DNA from: Bacteroidota bacterium
Lineage (GTDB): Bacteria > Bacteroidota > Ignavibacteria > SZUA-365
Direction of reading: 5' to 3'
NCBI GenBank assembly: GCA_018224345.1
Contig: JAGTUW010000377.1
Location: 1 to 6,252 of the forward strand
DNA: 6,252 bases
The translations under genes were made by a program, and so were the position numbers. Numbering within the stretch: position 1 is the stretch's first letter; each line of letters starts with the position of its first letter. Positions 5,384 to 6,252 of this stretch are shown here, one piece after another. A model generated the notes under the pieces. The model did no database searches and was not told the DNA's origin. It saw nothing but the letters and a program-made list of their open reading frames with translations.

Positions 5384-6252
5384 ATGATGCTATCCTCACT
5401 TACCCGAATTAGTGCTATTCTTGCCTTTTTATTTGTATGTGCTCTTGCAAACCAGGTATGGGGTCAACATCCGCTTCAATTCACCTGGAAATCCGCCCCT
5501 GAAATCTTGCCCGGTCGGTATTATCATACAACGACTCCGCTTCCGGACGGTCGGGTCCTCGTCACCGGTGGACGATCAGGACACACTCCTCTCGGTTCTG
5601 TCAGGATCTTCGAGCCTGCATCGAACAATGGAAACGGTGAATGGCTGCTGCTCCCGCAGCTGCAATACAGAAGAGAGCGCCATACAGCAACCCTCATGCC
5701 CGCGGGATGGATCCTGATTGCCGGTGGGTTGGATAATGTCCCGACAAATAAATGTGAATTCATCGATCCCGTTTCACAGGTTGCAATCACCCTCCCTGAC
5801 ATGAATGATGTTCGCTACGAACACACCGCGACCTATCTGCGTGGTGGCCGCGTACTTGTCATCGGTTCCAAGGATTATGACCGTGGTCTGCCAGATTGCG
5901 AAATATTCGAGTCACTGGAAACTGCGACCGCCGCAGATCCGCGTTGGCGCTGGCGGAGAACCGCCTCCATGCACTTTGGACGGGGAAAACACAGAACCGT
6001 CACTTTACTGGATGGACGCATCCTGGTTATCGGTGGTGTCCATAATTATGCCCCTACTATCACCTGTGAGTTATTCGATCCGGGCACGGAAACCTGGTCA
6101 CTTGCCGCATCAATGCATATGCCACGTGAAGGTCATACAGCAACGCTACTCAAGGATGGTCGCGTACTCGTCACTGGCGGAGACATGGGAGGTGCGGAGA
6201 TTTCTTCCTGTGAGATCTTCGATCCGACAAAAAACAACGGGAAGGGAGAATG
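5384..6252 (+). CDS. Secreted Kelch-repeat beta-propeller protein, C-terminus cut off by window edge
   Basis: An exported protein with Kelch motifs, probably a six- or seven-bladed propeller of the galactose oxidase/Kelch superfamily; only 289 residues are visible. Residues 1-27 form a signal peptide with a short polar and basic start, hydrophobic core AILAFLFVCALA (11-22) and likely cleavage after VWG (25-27); no lipobox is seen. Five repeats follow, each with an H-T-x-T-x-L-x-x-G-R-V-L-V-x-G-G strand pair and a C-E-I-F-D-P turn. The repeat histidines are at 48, 100, 147, 203 and 251. GG doublets are at 62-63, 114-115, 217-218 and 265-266, with G161-S162 in the third blade. Such propellers usually bind proteins or glycans; a catalytic role would need the Tyr/His copper ligands and Cys-Tyr crosslink of galactose oxidase, and I cannot identify these. 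The gene has its own promoter and diverges from the glycan genes. A C-terminal sorting domain or further domains may lie beyond the window. Confidence 0.87.
   Translation, partial: MMLSSLTRISAILAFLFVCALANQVWGQHPLQFTWKSAPEILPGRYYHTTTPLPDGRVLVTGGRSGHTPLGSVRIFEPASNNGNGEWLLLPQLQYRRERHTATLMPAGWILIAGGLDNVPTNKCEFIDPVSQVAITLPDMNDVRYEHTATYLRGGRVLVIGSKDYDRGLPDCEIFESLETATAADPRWRWRRTASMHFGRGKHRTVTLLDGRILVIGGVHNYAPTITCELFDPGTETWSLAASMHMPREGHTATLLKDGRVLVTGGDMGGAEISSCEIFDPTKNNGKGE
5513..6252 (+). repeat. Five tandem Kelch blades, about 47-56 codons each, inside the exported protein
   Basis: Blade starts can be set by the histidine codons at 5525, 5681, 5822, 5990 and 6134, so the period varies from 47 to 56 codons. 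Similarity is visible in the DNA too: the segments coding for DGRVLVTGG near 5540-5567 and 6155-6182 are alike at most positions, consistent with internal duplication. Blade 3 is the most diverged: its GG is GS, and the FDP turn reads FES. The repeat continues past the right edge. Confidence 0.8.

Overview
The window looks like part of a bacterial cell-surface glycan locus next to an exported beta-propeller protein. Base composition is balanced, coding density is high, and stops and starts fit the standard bacterial code; UGA is a true stop at both gene overlaps. The large membrane protein has a YfhO architecture I associate with Bacteroidota and relatives: a GGLDYDYATQWS-type loop, NFRIPS, AGYHPAKLRLYDD, and a C-terminal YYPSGW...NGEP...PAGKH domain. 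The neighbouring promoter is an ordinary TTGACA sigma-70 type rather than the typical Bacteroidota form. An Ignavibacteriota/Chlorobiota-like member of the FCB group is therefore my best guess. This is inference, because no rRNA or marker gene is present.

Layout. Positions 1-4886 hold three genes on the minus strand, transcribed right to left: an 883-residue YfhO-family membrane protein (4886-2235), a 378-residue GT-B glycosyltransferase of family GT4 type (2238-1102), and an oligosaccharide flippase of the Wzx/MATE-like superfamily (1105 to the left edge, C-terminus missing). Each junction is a 4-base stop/start overlap (GTGA, then ATGA), so the genes are almost certainly co-transcribed and translationally coupled. 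Positions 4887-5383 are a divergent intergenic region. It has no convincing gene, but it holds two inverted repeats, a small hairpin-like element and a good promoter reading right. From 5384 to the right edge, on the plus strand, lies a secreted Kelch-repeat protein with a signal peptide and five visible propeller blades; its C-terminus is outside the window.

How they may work together (inference): the GT4 enzyme would add a sugar from an activated donor to a lipid-linked intermediate on the cytoplasmic face. The flippase would move the lipid-linked glycan across the inner membrane. The YfhO protein, a GT-C-like polytopic enzyme, could transfer a sugar from a polyprenyl-phosphate carrier to an acceptor on the outer face. 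No polymerase, ligase or sugar-nucleotide enzyme is visible, so the product cannot be named. The Kelch protein has its own promoter, and no functional link to the glycan genes is shown. I see no CRISPR array, tRNA, rRNA, transposase or phage gene, and no clear sign of a wholly new system.
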